NCBI GenBank assembly: GCA_016919605.1
Contig: JACXTQ010000117.1
Location: 1-5,810 of the forward strand
DNA length: 5,810 nt
Direction: 5' to 3'
Origin: Methylovulum sp.
GTDB lineage: Bacteria > Pseudomonadota > Gammaproteobacteria > Methylococcales > Methylomonadaceae
Position 1 is the stretch's first letter. Every line of letters begins with the position of its first letter. Below the pieces are notes generated by a model. The model did not search any database, was not told the origin of the DNA, and saw only the letters and a list, made by a program, of their open reading frames with translations. The translations under genes and the position numbers were made by a program. Positions 1 to 5,810 of the stretch are shown piece after piece.

Positions 1-758
1 GAGTTGACTTTAAAGTTAACGCCTTTAAGTTCCAAACTTACTGGGCAACCTTTAAAATCCACCTTGCTGTTTGCCATCGTTTCTGGGCATTTATCCTTGC
101 AGTCGTTAACCCCGTCGCTGTCCGAATCCATCATCGAGCAATCCATAGGCTTTTCCGCAGGCATCGCCACCGGCGTAGGCGCCGGCATAGTAAAGTTGAC
201 AGGTGCGGTCGGCTTAGGGCCAAACGGCACGACAAAACCGAAGTTCATGGTCATGTCATGAAATTCATCGGTATTGCGGTTAAATTGGGTGCCGAAGTTA
301 TTGTTGTAACGGTAACGGATGTCGGTACGCAACAAAAAGTTATCATTAATCTCGTAAGTCACACCCGCGCCCGCTTCGCCAATGAACGAACCGGCTTCGG
401 AGCCATGAGCCGTAGTGTTCATACCACCTGCGGCTATAACAGTATAAGGGGCCAATTTGTTGCGTGAAAAATAATATTGCAAATCAACCGTACCGCCAGG
501 CATTTCCCAAGTGCCGTGATAACTGTCGGCTTCCTGATAAAAACCGCGCATCTCGACATTGAAATGTTTGTTGAGGATTTTACCGATACCGGCACCCGCG
601 CCCCAACCGTCATCCGCACCCCGGTCGCCGCCGGTATTGAGGAAAGTGGCAAAAGGCGCGACATAAAAGCGCTTGTCTTCCAGTTCATCGGCTTGCGCCA
701 ATGACATCATGCCAGCACCTGTCAGTGCGGCAAATGCCAATAAATGTGATTTTTTCAT
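1..758 (-). CDS. OmpA/OprF-family outer membrane protein, 3' end cut off by the window
   Basis: This is an outer-membrane beta-barrel protein with a peptidoglycan-binding tail. The 252 complete residues in the window begin with a signal peptide whose likely cleavage follows A-Q-A at residue 23. Residues 24–180 are a barrel domain of alternating aromatic strands that ends in F-V-V-P-F-G. A Pro/Ala/Met-rich linker covers 181–205. Residues 206–240 form a thrombospondin type 3-like, Asp-rich segment (D211-S-D-S-D-G) with cysteines at 207, 220, 224 and 238. Residues 244–252 (LKGVNFKVN) look like the first strand of the C-terminal OmpA domain, so roughly 100 residues are probably missing. The start is ATG at 758, with AGGAA six bases upstream. 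In this family the barrel stabilises the envelope and the tail binds peptidoglycan; the Cys/Asp segment resembles the OprF linker. I cannot say which OmpA subfamily it is. Confidence 0.93.
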   Translation of the reverse strand, partial: MKKSHLLAFAALTGAGMMSLAQADELEDKRFYVAPFATFLNTGGDRGADDGWGAGAGIGKILNKHFNVEMRGFYQEADSYHGTWEMPGGTVDLQYYFSRNKLAPYTVIAAGGMNTTAHGSEAGSFIGEAGAGVTYEINDNFLLRTDIRYRYNNNFGTQFNRNTDEFHDMTMNFGFVVPFGPKPTAPVNFTMPAPTPVAMPAEKPMDCSMMDSDSDGVNDCKDKCPETMANSKVDFKGCPVSLELKGVNFKVN

Positions 759-795
759 AAAAGGTTCCTAAGAGAGTTAATGGAGAAAAACGGGC

Positions 796-827
796 GGGCT
801 AAAATAAGCGGTGCTTATTTTCGACCC
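796..827 (-). promoter_or_regulatory. Stem-loop in the 5' leader of the OmpA-like gene
   Basis: A perfect 9-bp inverted repeat (AAAATAAGC and GCTTATTTT) flanks a 3-nt loop at 801–821. It extends outward through a small internal loop by GGGU pairing with GCCC (824–827 with 796–799). The hairpin ends 37–42 nt before the ATG at 758, upstream of the ribosome binding site. A run of five U follows five bases later, so it also looks somewhat terminator-like. No promoter-like sequence fits between it and the start codon, so I read it as part of the mRNA leader. By analogy with ompA mRNAs it could stabilise the transcript; that role is inference. Confidence 0.5.
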
Positions 828-956
828 AGGTCTAGCGTCAAGGTACTTACAAGACAATAAACCCTTTGCAGATGGCTAAAGGAAACGTATAGCTTTTTAA
901 CAACCCGCAAAAATAGTGTTGTTACATTGCTAATTATAGTAGCTTTATTGATACAA

Positions 957-985
957 AGTATAGCGCATCTGCCCCGTGACAACAA
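957..985 (-). promoter_or_regulatory. Candidate sigma-70 promoter of the OmpA-like gene
   Basis: Reading the minus strand, TTGTTG (985–980) is separated by exactly 17 bases from TATACT (962–957). This would give a start near 950 and a leader of about 190 nt. The -10 element matches consensus at five of six bases, the -35 at only three. A second -10-like TATAAT lies just downstream at 938–933 but has no good -35 partner. The rest of the 295-bp gap (759–1053) shows no gene. No convincing terminator for the upstream tgpA gene was seen there. Confidence 0.4.
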
Positions 986-1053
986 TCTGAATCCATCAAA
1001 ACCCATCGGGTGTATGACAAATTTACCTTACCCAGCCAAACAACCCACGACCA

Positions 1054-3018
1054 TTATTTTATCTCTTCCACCCGAAACTCCCTGACCTGTTGCGCCAGCC
1101 GTTGCAAATCCTCAGATCTCGCGACCCTACCATAGCGCAGGCCAACAAAAATGTGGGTAATTTGCCCTACGGCTTCGCCAGCTTGTGGCAAGGCGACCTT
1201 AACCCGCTCGGCAAAAGCGGTTTCACCTTCGCCAGGCTGGCGGATTAGCCCATATTTCGCTAATTTTCGGCAAAACTGTTGGTAATGGCGTAAGGCTTGG
1301 TCAGTGGTTTTAGGCCGCTGGTACAATAATATAAAGCTTAATACGGCAGTGATGAAGGCAGTCAATCCCAGCATCCAATAAATCATGGCCTTAAGGTTAT
1401 CCACGCCCAAATTAGCCAAGAATTTCGCTTGGTTGTTGCTGTTATAGTTAATGACCCAGCGTTGCCAGTTGTAATCGACATTGCCCAATAATTCGCGTGC
1501 GTGTTTTAACCATGCGGACGCTTGCTTAGTGTCGGCATCGCTGGCAAATTGGATGACAGCATCCTGTGCCAAGGCATCAATATTGATGTTCTGCTCGATA
1601 CGCTCAGGGGCGACGGCGGCGGTGGGGTCTACCCGCACCCAACCTTTACCCTCCAGCCACACTTCTGTCCAAGCGTGGGCATCGTATTGGTGGACTTCCA
1701 AAAAGTTACCCGCCTTATTAAATTCGCCGCCCTGATACCCGGTCACTACCCGTGCCGGAATATGGGCGGTGCGCATCAGATACACAAAAGCGGAGGCGTA
1801 GTGGCTGCAAAAACCGTAGCGGGTTTTCAGCAAAAACGTCTCTATCGGCTTGTCGTCCATAATCGGCGGGGTCAGCGTATAATGGAAGTCTTCGTTATGA
1901 AAATGTGCCAATAGCGCTTTGATAAACACTTCCGGTGGGCTGTCAAAGCCATGCAGTTGCGTGACTAAACCGTTAATTTCCGGCGAGGGCGGCGCGGGCA
2001 ATTGGATGGCATCGGCGTATTCGATGCGGGTGATGTAGCCGGTGTTGTATTGTGGGTATGAGGTGATCTTATATTCTGAACGCTTATCGGGATTGGCGGA
2101 CGTAATCAATTGATAAGTGACGTTACGCGCCAGTGGCTGGGTAAATTCAGCGGGCATATCCAGCGCAAACACCCAATTTTTATTCTGCGGCTCCATCAAT
2201 AAGGTGTATTGATAGGGTTTGCCGGTAAATACCGGCTTGTCCATAAACTGGGCAAAACCTTGATGGGGTGATGGCTGCCAGCGCTTGCCATCGGTTTTGC
2301 TCAAGACCGGCCCGCGCCAATAGCGTTGTGCAGGTGGCGGCATCGGGCCGATAAACTGCACCCGAAACGCCAGTTCGGTCGATTGCCCTAAGTCGCTGAT
2401 GGAACCCGGTTCCATCATGTCACTTAAGCCCATACGCGCTTGCTGGCGGTCGTTCAGCAACATCCAGCGTGGGGCTTCCATACGCGGAAACAGGATAAAG
2501 GCGACTATGGCGATAGGCAGGGCCTGCACGACAATGGTCGCGGCGGTTTTTAGCGCGTCCCACGGTTGCGGTTGGCGGCTGTTGATGCACACCAAGGTAG
2601 CGATCAAGGTGCAGCACACTAAGAGGATATACGCCGCCATCACTAGGCTTTGCGTGTAGAGAAACTGCGAAGCGGCGACCACAAACGCCAAAAACGTGAC
2701 CAAATATAAATCCCGCTCGGTTTTTATCTCCATCAGCTTTAGGCCTAGCGCCACGACAAACAAACGCGTTCCCGAATCACGCCCAAAAATGCCCTGATGT
2801 TGCAGGTATACCAAACCGATACCAATCACTGTCAACAAAAACACCAGCCAGCGGTTAGGCAACCAGTGTGGCCGCCAAACCCCGACAAACCGCCAACCTA
2901 TCAGCAAATAAAAATAGGCGAAGATATTGATGGGGATATGGTAAATATGTGGGAAGACAATCAACGCGATAGACGCGAGCAAGAAAACCAACACGTTTTT
3001 GTCAAGGTTTGCGATCAT
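1054..3018 (-). CDS. tgpA: TgpA-type membrane protein with periplasmic transglutaminase-like domain
   Basis: This 654-residue inner-membrane protein has a transglutaminase fold facing the periplasm. About seven hydrophobic segments cover residues 8–179 (DUF3488/TgpA N-terminal region). A periplasmic part covers about 180–543, then one more membrane helix (545–566) and a cytoplasmic tail resembling DUF4129. The core domain keeps the full triad: C404 in Y-G-F-C-S-H-Y, H448 in D-A-H-A-W-T-E-V-W and D464 in V-D-P-T. As I recall, P. aeruginosa TgpA (PA2873) has the same numbering, which supports the ATG at 3018. An upstream extension to TTG at 3123 would add 35 non-hydrophobic residues and run through a hairpin. 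The natural substrate of TgpA is not settled; the P. aeruginosa gene is reported as essential. It is the third gene after moxR and DUF58, 133 nt from the latter. Its ribosome binding site is weak (GAG seven bases before the ATG), so expression may be modest. Confidence 0.93.
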   Translation of the reverse strand: MIANLDKNVLVFLLASIALIVFPHIYHIPINIFAYFYLLIGWRFVGVWRPHWLPNRWLVFLLTVIGIGLVYLQHQGIFGRDSGTRLFVVALGLKLMEIKTERDLYLVTFLAFVVAASQFLYTQSLVMAAYILLVCCTLIATLVCINSRQPQPWDALKTAATIVVQALPIAIVAFILFPRMEAPRWMLLNDRQQARMGLSDMMEPGSISDLGQSTELAFRVQFIGPMPPPAQRYWRGPVLSKTDGKRWQPSPHQGFAQFMDKPVFTGKPYQYTLLMEPQNKNWVFALDMPAEFTQPLARNVTYQLITSANPDKRSEYKITSYPQYNTGYITRIEYADAIQLPAPPSPEINGLVTQLHGFDSPPEVFIKALLAHFHNEDFHYTLTPPIMDDKPIETFLLKTRYGFCSHYASAFVYLMRTAHIPARVVTGYQGGEFNKAGNFLEVHQYDAHAWTEVWLEGKGWVRVDPTAAVAPERIEQNINIDALAQDAVIQFASDADTKQASAWLKHARELLGNVDYNWQRWVINYNSNNQAKFLANLGVDNLKAMIYWMLGLTAFITAVLSFILLYQRPKTTDQALRHYQQFCRKLAKYGLIRQPGEGETAFAERVKVALPQAGEAVGQITHIFVGLRYGRVARSEDLQRLAQQVREFRVEEIK

Positions 3019-3097
3019 GAAGCGGCTCGAAGTTTGGGAGTTAGGCAGAGCTGTGGTTATTGACAAGGATAGACCGCTATTATTCGGACACAGCCAT

Positions 3098-3133
3098 AAA
3101 AAGCTATACTTCCGCCGCACCAAGCGGAAATAG
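3098..3133 (-). terminator. Terminator-like hairpin between the DUF58 gene and tgpA
   Basis: On the minus strand, CTAT plus TTCCGC (3133–3124) pairs with GCGGAA and ATAG (3115–3110 and 3107–3104) around an 8-nt loop, with a 2-nt GT bulge on one side. C then TTTTT (3102–3098) follows directly. The stem has ten pairs with a GC-rich top, and it starts 18 nt after the DUF58 stop codon, where an intrinsic terminator is expected. It could end or thin out transcription before tgpA. I see no good promoter between it and tgpA, so partial read-through is more likely than full termination. Confidence 0.45.
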
Positions 3134-3151
3134 GATAGGAAAAGACAAAGC

Positions 3152-4099
3152 CTAAAACAACGCCAAGGCCTCCAAGCATTTTTGGCTATGCGCCACCCCG
3201 CTTTCCGGGGCCAGCTTTAAGCCCGGTAGTACAAAACCGTAACTCAGCCCGGCTTGGTCGGCTTCCAGCACCCAGCGGCATAATTGGCTAAGGCGCTCCT
3301 CTTTATCATGCCCTGATGTTTGCTCATAATCCAGCCAGATTTGCGCGGAACTGCCGCCCCCGTATTGCTTGCTGTACAGCCCCAAACCCTTGGCATAGGC
3401 TTTCCAATGGATATGGCGGACGGGGTCGCCAGCTTGGTATTCGTGCATCCCATAAAAATCATCCGCACCTTTTTTACTGAAACCTTGCTGCACCTCGCCA
3501 GCGGCGGACTCAGGGAACGGACTACCGTGGACGGCGGGCTTGGGATATACCAGCACTTTCAGATTAAAGCGTATCGGCGACCACGTCCTAAACAAGCCCA
3601 ACGGGTAAGTGCTGGACACCGTGACCTTACCCGCCTGATGCCAACCCCGCCGGTAGGTGGCCGAAGACAGGGAAATGCTGGCTTTGGTTTGCGGCGGGAT
3701 GGTCAGGCTTTCGGTGTTTTCTAAGGTGATGTGCAAATGCGGACGCGGATGATTGGACGGGTTGTCCAGATAAATGTCAAAACGGGCGGGGGTGCCGGCA
3801 AACACCGGCTTGGCTTGGCCTGGCTGCACCACCAGACCCGATAAGGCCTTAAAGCTATGCAAGGTGGTAATGAAAAACACACTGGCGACCAGAAACGTCA
3901 GCAAATAGGCCAAGTTATTGTTATAAACAAAGGCGATCAACAATAACACTCCCACCAGCACGGCAAACCCCAAGCCACGTTGGGTGGGCAAGATAAACAC
4001 CCGCCGATGGTTCAACAGGATAGGCTGGTTATCCAACGCCCTTTCCCCCGTAAAAAAACGGTGGGTCTTAACACGCTCGGTCAGCGTTTGCTCGGTCAA
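3152..4099 (-). CDS. DUF58 domain membrane protein, partner of the MoxR ATPase
   Basis: This 315-residue protein belongs to the DUF58 family, usually found beside MoxR ATPases. Two adjacent membrane helices lie at about 43–60 and 62–80, leaving a large soluble part after them. The Y-R-R-G-W / Y-P-L-G-L-F-R-T-W segment at 149–173 is typical of the family. The DUF58 signature is at 213–246 (D-D-F-Y-G-M-H-E-Y-Q-A-G-D followed by H-I-H-W-K). The following strand, I-W-L-D-Y-E (254–259), is where von Willebrand A-like folds carry their first acidic residue. The start codon appears to be TTG at 4099, overlapping the moxR stop by four bases. It is supported by AAGGTGG seven bases upstream, and the first in-frame ATG comes only at residue 218. 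The role in the MoxR pathway is inferred from the family and its neighbours; the molecular activity is unknown. It corresponds in position to PA2874 of P. aeruginosa. Confidence 0.9.
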   Translation of the reverse strand: MTEQTLTERVKTHRFFTGERALDNQPILLNHRRVFILPTQRGLGFAVLVGVLLLIAFVYNNNLAYLLTFLVASVFFITTLHSFKALSGLVVQPGQAKPVFAGTPARFDIYLDNPSNHPRPHLHITLENTESLTIPPQTKASISLSSATYRRGWHQAGKVTVSSTYPLGLFRTWSPIRFNLKVLVYPKPAVHGSPFPESAAGEVQQGFSKKGADDFYGMHEYQAGDPVRHIHWKAYAKGLGLYSKQYGGGSSAQIWLDYEQTSGHDKEERLSQLCRWVLEADQAGLSYGFVLPGLKLAPESGVAHSQKCLEALALF

Positions 4100-5001
4100 T
4101 GGATGCCCACCTTTTCCAGTAACGGCGCGACAATGGCCTCGGAATGGCTACTACCTGCGCGTAAACGATGGCCCGCGACCGCTGCCAATACCGCCTGTAT
4201 ATCTTCGGGCAACACTGCATCACGGCGGTGCATCAACGCCCACGCTTTGGCGGCCCGCAACAACGCCAAGCCGCCACGCGGTGACAAACCGCACGGGTAT
4301 TCGGGCGAAGTACGGGTAAAGTTAATCAAGGCTTGGCAATAATCCAATAAGGCGGGCGACACATGGATGTCAGTCACCGCTTGTTGGATGGCGTGTAATT
4401 GTGGCGGCGGCAATTGCACGGTGAGCGATTCGAGCAACTGCTGGCGGCTTTGCCCCGCCAATAAAGCGCGTTCGGCGGCTTGGTCAGGATAACCCAACTC
4501 AATGCGCATCAAAAAACGATCCAGTTGCGATTCGGGCAAAGGGAACGTGCCGATTTGGTGGGAAGGGTTTTGGGTGGCGATGACAAAAAACGGACTAGGC
4601 AAGGGATAAGTTTTACCCTCCACCGTCACTTGCTGTTCCTCCATCGCCTCCAGCAACGCGCTTTGGGCTTTAGGCGTGGCGCGGTTGACCTCATCGGCCA
4701 GCACCATCTGGTTAAACACCGGCCCCGGATGGAATTTAAAGGTATTGTTGGCACTGTCAAACACTGACGCGCCCAGAATATCGGCGGGCAGCAAATCGCT
4801 AGTAAATTGGATACGCTGATAATGCAAACCCAGCAATTTTGCCAGCGTATGCGCCAGCGTGGTTTTGCCGACACCGGGAATGTCTTCAATCAGCAAATGT
4901 CCGCGTGCCAACAGGCAACAGACCGCCAAGCGGATTTTATGGTCTTTGCCAAGGATGATCTCATTGGCGGACGTTAACAAGTGATCGATAGCGTTGTGCA
5001 T
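4096..5001 (-). CDS. MoxR-family AAA+ ATPase
   Basis: This 301-residue cytoplasmic ATPase has the usual length of the MoxR family (about 300–330). Visible motifs in order are Walker A at 43–48 (G-V-G-K-T-T, lysine 46), Walker B at 101–104 (L-A-D-E), sensor 1 in the A-T-Q-N-P segment (N145), an arginine-finger motif L-D-R-F (R162), and sensor 2 in L-S-P-R-G-G (R242). The phrase E-D-I-P-G-V-G-K-T is characteristic of the family. MoxR proteins act as chaperone-like assembly factors, often inserting metals or cofactors or maturing proteins with von Willebrand A domains. What this one acts on is unknown. The ATG at 5001 is the first possible start, because an in-frame TAA lies 12 bases before it. 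It lacks a purine-rich ribosome binding site; the leader there is pyrimidine-rich. It is the first gene of the trio and has a good promoter about 65 nt upstream. It matches PA2875 of P. aeruginosa in position. Confidence 0.95.
   Translation of the reverse strand: MHNAIDHLLTSANEIILGKDHKIRLAVCCLLARGHLLIEDIPGVGKTTLAHTLAKLLGLHYQRIQFTSDLLPADILGASVFDSANNTFKFHPGPVFNQMVLADEVNRATPKAQSALLEAMEEQQVTVEGKTYPLPSPFFVIATQNPSHQIGTFPLPESQLDRFLMRIELGYPDQAAERALLAGQSRQQLLESLTVQLPPPQLHAIQQAVTDIHVSPALLDYCQALINFTRTSPEYPCGLSPRGGLALLRAAKAWALMHRRDAVLPEDIQAVLAAVAGHRLRAGSSHSEAIVAPLLEKVGIH
4107..4113 (-). promoter_or_regulatory. Ribosome binding site that fixes the TTG start of the DUF58 gene
   Basis: AAGGTGG on the minus strand differs from the consensus AAGGAGG by one base and lies seven bases before the TTG at 4099. 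It sits inside the last codons of the moxR gene. Together with the 4-nt overlap this suggests translational coupling of the two genes. Confidence 0.6.
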
Positions 5002-5066
5002 GGTGAGCAGTTAAGGAGTAAGGGTCAGGGGGGAAGCTGAAATTTTTGCAGCTGGCTCAGGTATCA

Positions 5067-5095
5067 AGCATAGTGGGCTAGGCAGGGGCTGTCAA
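5067..5095 (-). promoter_or_regulatory. Sigma-70 promoter for the moxR–DUF58–tgpA genes
   Basis: The minus strand carries a perfect TTGACA (5095–5090), a 17-bp spacer and TATGCT (5072–5067, four of six bases matching TATAAT). Transcription would begin near 5060, giving a leader of about 60 nt before the moxR ATG. It sits in the 155-bp gap downstream of the toxin gene, so the operon need not depend on read-through from the toxin–antitoxin pair. Confidence 0.6.
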
Positions 5096-5156
5096 TGTGC
5101 CGAGTTTTTCGCCACCTGTAAAACCCAAATAGTTTAACTTACACTGACCGCATCGC

Positions 5157-5579
5157 TTACTCAAACCAGTTTTGCAAGACCAAGTTTTGGAAATGCTGAA
5201 AATCTTGGGTGTTTCGGGTCACTAAGGTTAATTGCCTGGATATGGCTATCGCGGCGATTTCACCATCGGCGTAAGCGCAGGTTTTGCCTTGCTGTTGTAA
5301 TCTGGCGCGTTCTTTGGCGTAGCCTTCGGCGGCGGCTTGGTCAAACGGCAAGACCACCAAGCCATTCGCCACTAACATCGCCAAATAAGAGTGTAGCTGG
5401 CTTTTCCTTTTAGACGTAGGCAATAACTCGCAGCCATACACCATTTCATGCCAAACAACCGCTGCGGTTGCATACGCACCATCATGGTCGGCAAAGCGTT
5501 GTAACACCCTCTCATTAGGTTTTAGGCGGGCAGGTTCTGAGAGGATATTGCTGTCCAGCAAATAGCTTATTCGTCCCAT
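5157..5579 (-). CDS. PIN-domain toxin of a type II toxin–antitoxin system (FitB/VapC-like)
   Basis: This 140-residue protein has the length and acidic active-site pattern of a VapC-type endoribonuclease. D9 is in L-L-D-S-N-I-L-S-E, E45 in V-V-W-H-E-M-V-Y-G, D105 in A-Y-A-D-G-E-I-A-A-I-A, and N123 with D126 in T-R-N-T-Q-D-F. In this family these residues hold a divalent metal, and the enzyme cleaves specific RNAs, often tRNA, when not bound by its antitoxin. The sequence is closest in style to FitB/StbB proteins. The ATG at 5579 lies inside the end of the antitoxin gene, overlapping it by 13 nt, which is usual for coupled translation in such pairs. Upstream purines (AGGGC) give only a modest ribosome binding site. 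All active-site positions are intact, so the toxin is likely functional. Its RNA target cannot be told from sequence. Confidence 0.9.
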   Translation of the reverse strand: MGRISYLLDSNILSEPARLKPNERVLQRFADHDGAYATAAVVWHEMVYGCELLPTSKRKSQLHSYLAMLVANGLVVLPFDQAAAEGYAKERARLQQQGKTCAYADGEIAAIAISRQLTLVTRNTQDFQHFQNLVLQNWFE

Positions 5580-5810
5580 GCGAATGCCCTGCCCTGACTG
5601 GTGGCGCGTAAGGCCTTAAGCTCGGCTTCGGTCAATGCGCAATCTTCATCCCATTGGCTACGCCAGTGCTGGATGGCTTGAAACAAGCCCTTATTTTTTT
5701 GGGTCAACTTTTGGTAACTGGCTTCTGAGAGCATCACGGCAACCGGCTTGCCATGACGGGTAAGACGGATGGCTTCATCGGATTCAAGCTCGTGGATCAA
5801 TTGTGACAGC
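5567..5810 (-). CDS. Phd/YefM-like antitoxin, N-terminus cut off by the window
   Basis: The reading frame stays open to the window edge. The visible protein begins L-S-Q-L-I-H-E-L-E-S and continues E-A-I-R-L-T-R-H-G-K-P-V-A-V-M-L, the classic DNA-binding domain of the Phd/YefM family. A TTG at 5800 would be a false start, since the family pattern L-S-Q-L continues upstream of it. By family comparison perhaps 10–15 N-terminal residues lie outside. The C-terminal half (about the last 40 residues, ending R-A-F-A-W-D-E) is acidic and would wrap the toxin. In this family the antitoxin neutralises the toxin and, with it, represses its own promoter, which must lie beyond the right edge. It pairs with the overlapping PIN-domain gene downstream. 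Confidence 0.88.
   Translation of the reverse strand, partial: LSQLIHELESDEAIRLTRHGKPVAVMLSEASYQKLTQKNKGLFQAIQHWRSQWDEDCALTEAELKALRATSQGRAFAWDE

Noticed and set aside
815..1006. A 63-codon minus-strand reading frame between tgpA and the OmpA-like gene
   Set aside because: It has no ribosome binding site, lacks recognisable composition or motifs, and covers the predicted promoter and leader hairpin of the OmpA-like gene.
986..1053. A terminator just after tgpA (ACCC-GAT-GGGT followed by TTT near 1010)
   Set aside because: The stem has only four pairs and a short T-run, too weak to call.
1522..1914. A 130-codon plus-strand frame opposite tgpA
   Set aside because: It lies fully opposite the conserved transglutaminase core. 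Its protein shows no domain, so it is a shadow of the real gene.
887..3109. A 13-base match (GTATAGCTTTTTA) on the plus strand at 887–899 and on the minus strand at 3109–3097
   Set aside because: In a window of this size one such match is expected by chance roughly every few windows, and its two contexts share nothing else.
3019..3123. Upstream extension of tgpA to TTG at 3123 (or GTG at 3120)
   Set aside because: The extra 35 residues are not membrane-like or family-like. Those start codons lie in the loop of the terminator-like hairpin, and the triad numbering fits the ATG at 3018.
3320..3724. A 134-codon plus-strand frame opposite the DUF58 gene
   Set aside because: It is fully antisense to well-conserved DUF58 coding sequence, with no motif of its own.
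2221..3818. Similar GCCGG…CCGGCTTG stretches at about 2221 and 3799
   Set aside because: Both encode K-P-V-F-(T/A)-G in different proteins. The likeness follows from the shared peptide and GC-rich codons, not from a dispersed repeat.
5096..5156. A terminator after the PIN toxin gene
   Set aside because: Only short, interrupted pairings (AAACT with GGTTT) are present and no proper U-run follows them.
5567..5800. A complete 77-residue antitoxin starting at TTG 5800
   Set aside because: The reading frame and the family pattern (L-S-Q before L-I-H-E-L) continue to the window edge, so the gene is cut off, not short.

Overview
The window reads as ordinary chromosomal DNA of a Gram-negative bacterium, most likely a gammaproteobacterium. 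The evidence is an OmpA/OprF-type outer-membrane protein and a MoxR–DUF58–TgpA gene trio of the kind known from Pseudomonas aeruginosa (PA2875–PA2874–PA2873). Base composition looks near 50% GC. A methanotroph-like relative (Methylococcales) is possible from the overall flavour of the proteins, but that is only an impression. All six genes lie on the minus strand, so the biological order runs from right to left.

Right edge (5157–5810): a type II toxin–antitoxin pair. The Phd/YefM-like antitoxin comes first and loses its N-terminus at the window edge. It is followed, with a 13-nt overlap, by a FitB/VapC-like PIN-domain toxin. A 155-bp gap follows, holding a good sigma-70 promoter (TTGACA, 17 bp, TATGCT) that points at the next gene.

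Centre (1054–5001): a moxR-type AAA+ ATPase gene, a DUF58 gene that starts on TTG with a 4-nt overlap, and tgpA, a polytopic inner-membrane protein with a periplasmic transglutaminase-like domain. MoxR ATPases and DUF58 proteins are commonly encoded together and are thought to act as chaperone-like partners for envelope or secreted factors. TgpA carries an intact Cys-His-Asp triad in the periplasm. Unlike the tight moxR–DUF58 junction, tgpA is separated from the DUF58 gene by 133 nt holding a terminator-like hairpin with a U-run. tgpA may therefore be made at a lower level than the first two genes.

Left edge (1–1053): a 295-bp intergenic region with a plausible promoter and a strong leader hairpin precedes an OmpA-family porin/peptidoglycan-anchor gene. 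That gene runs off the left edge just as its C-terminal OmpA domain begins.

I see no RNA genes, insertion sequences, CRISPR arrays or phage genes. I do not see a convincing new system. The observations most worth checking are regulatory: the hairpin inside the moxR operon and the leader hairpin of the OmpA-like gene.
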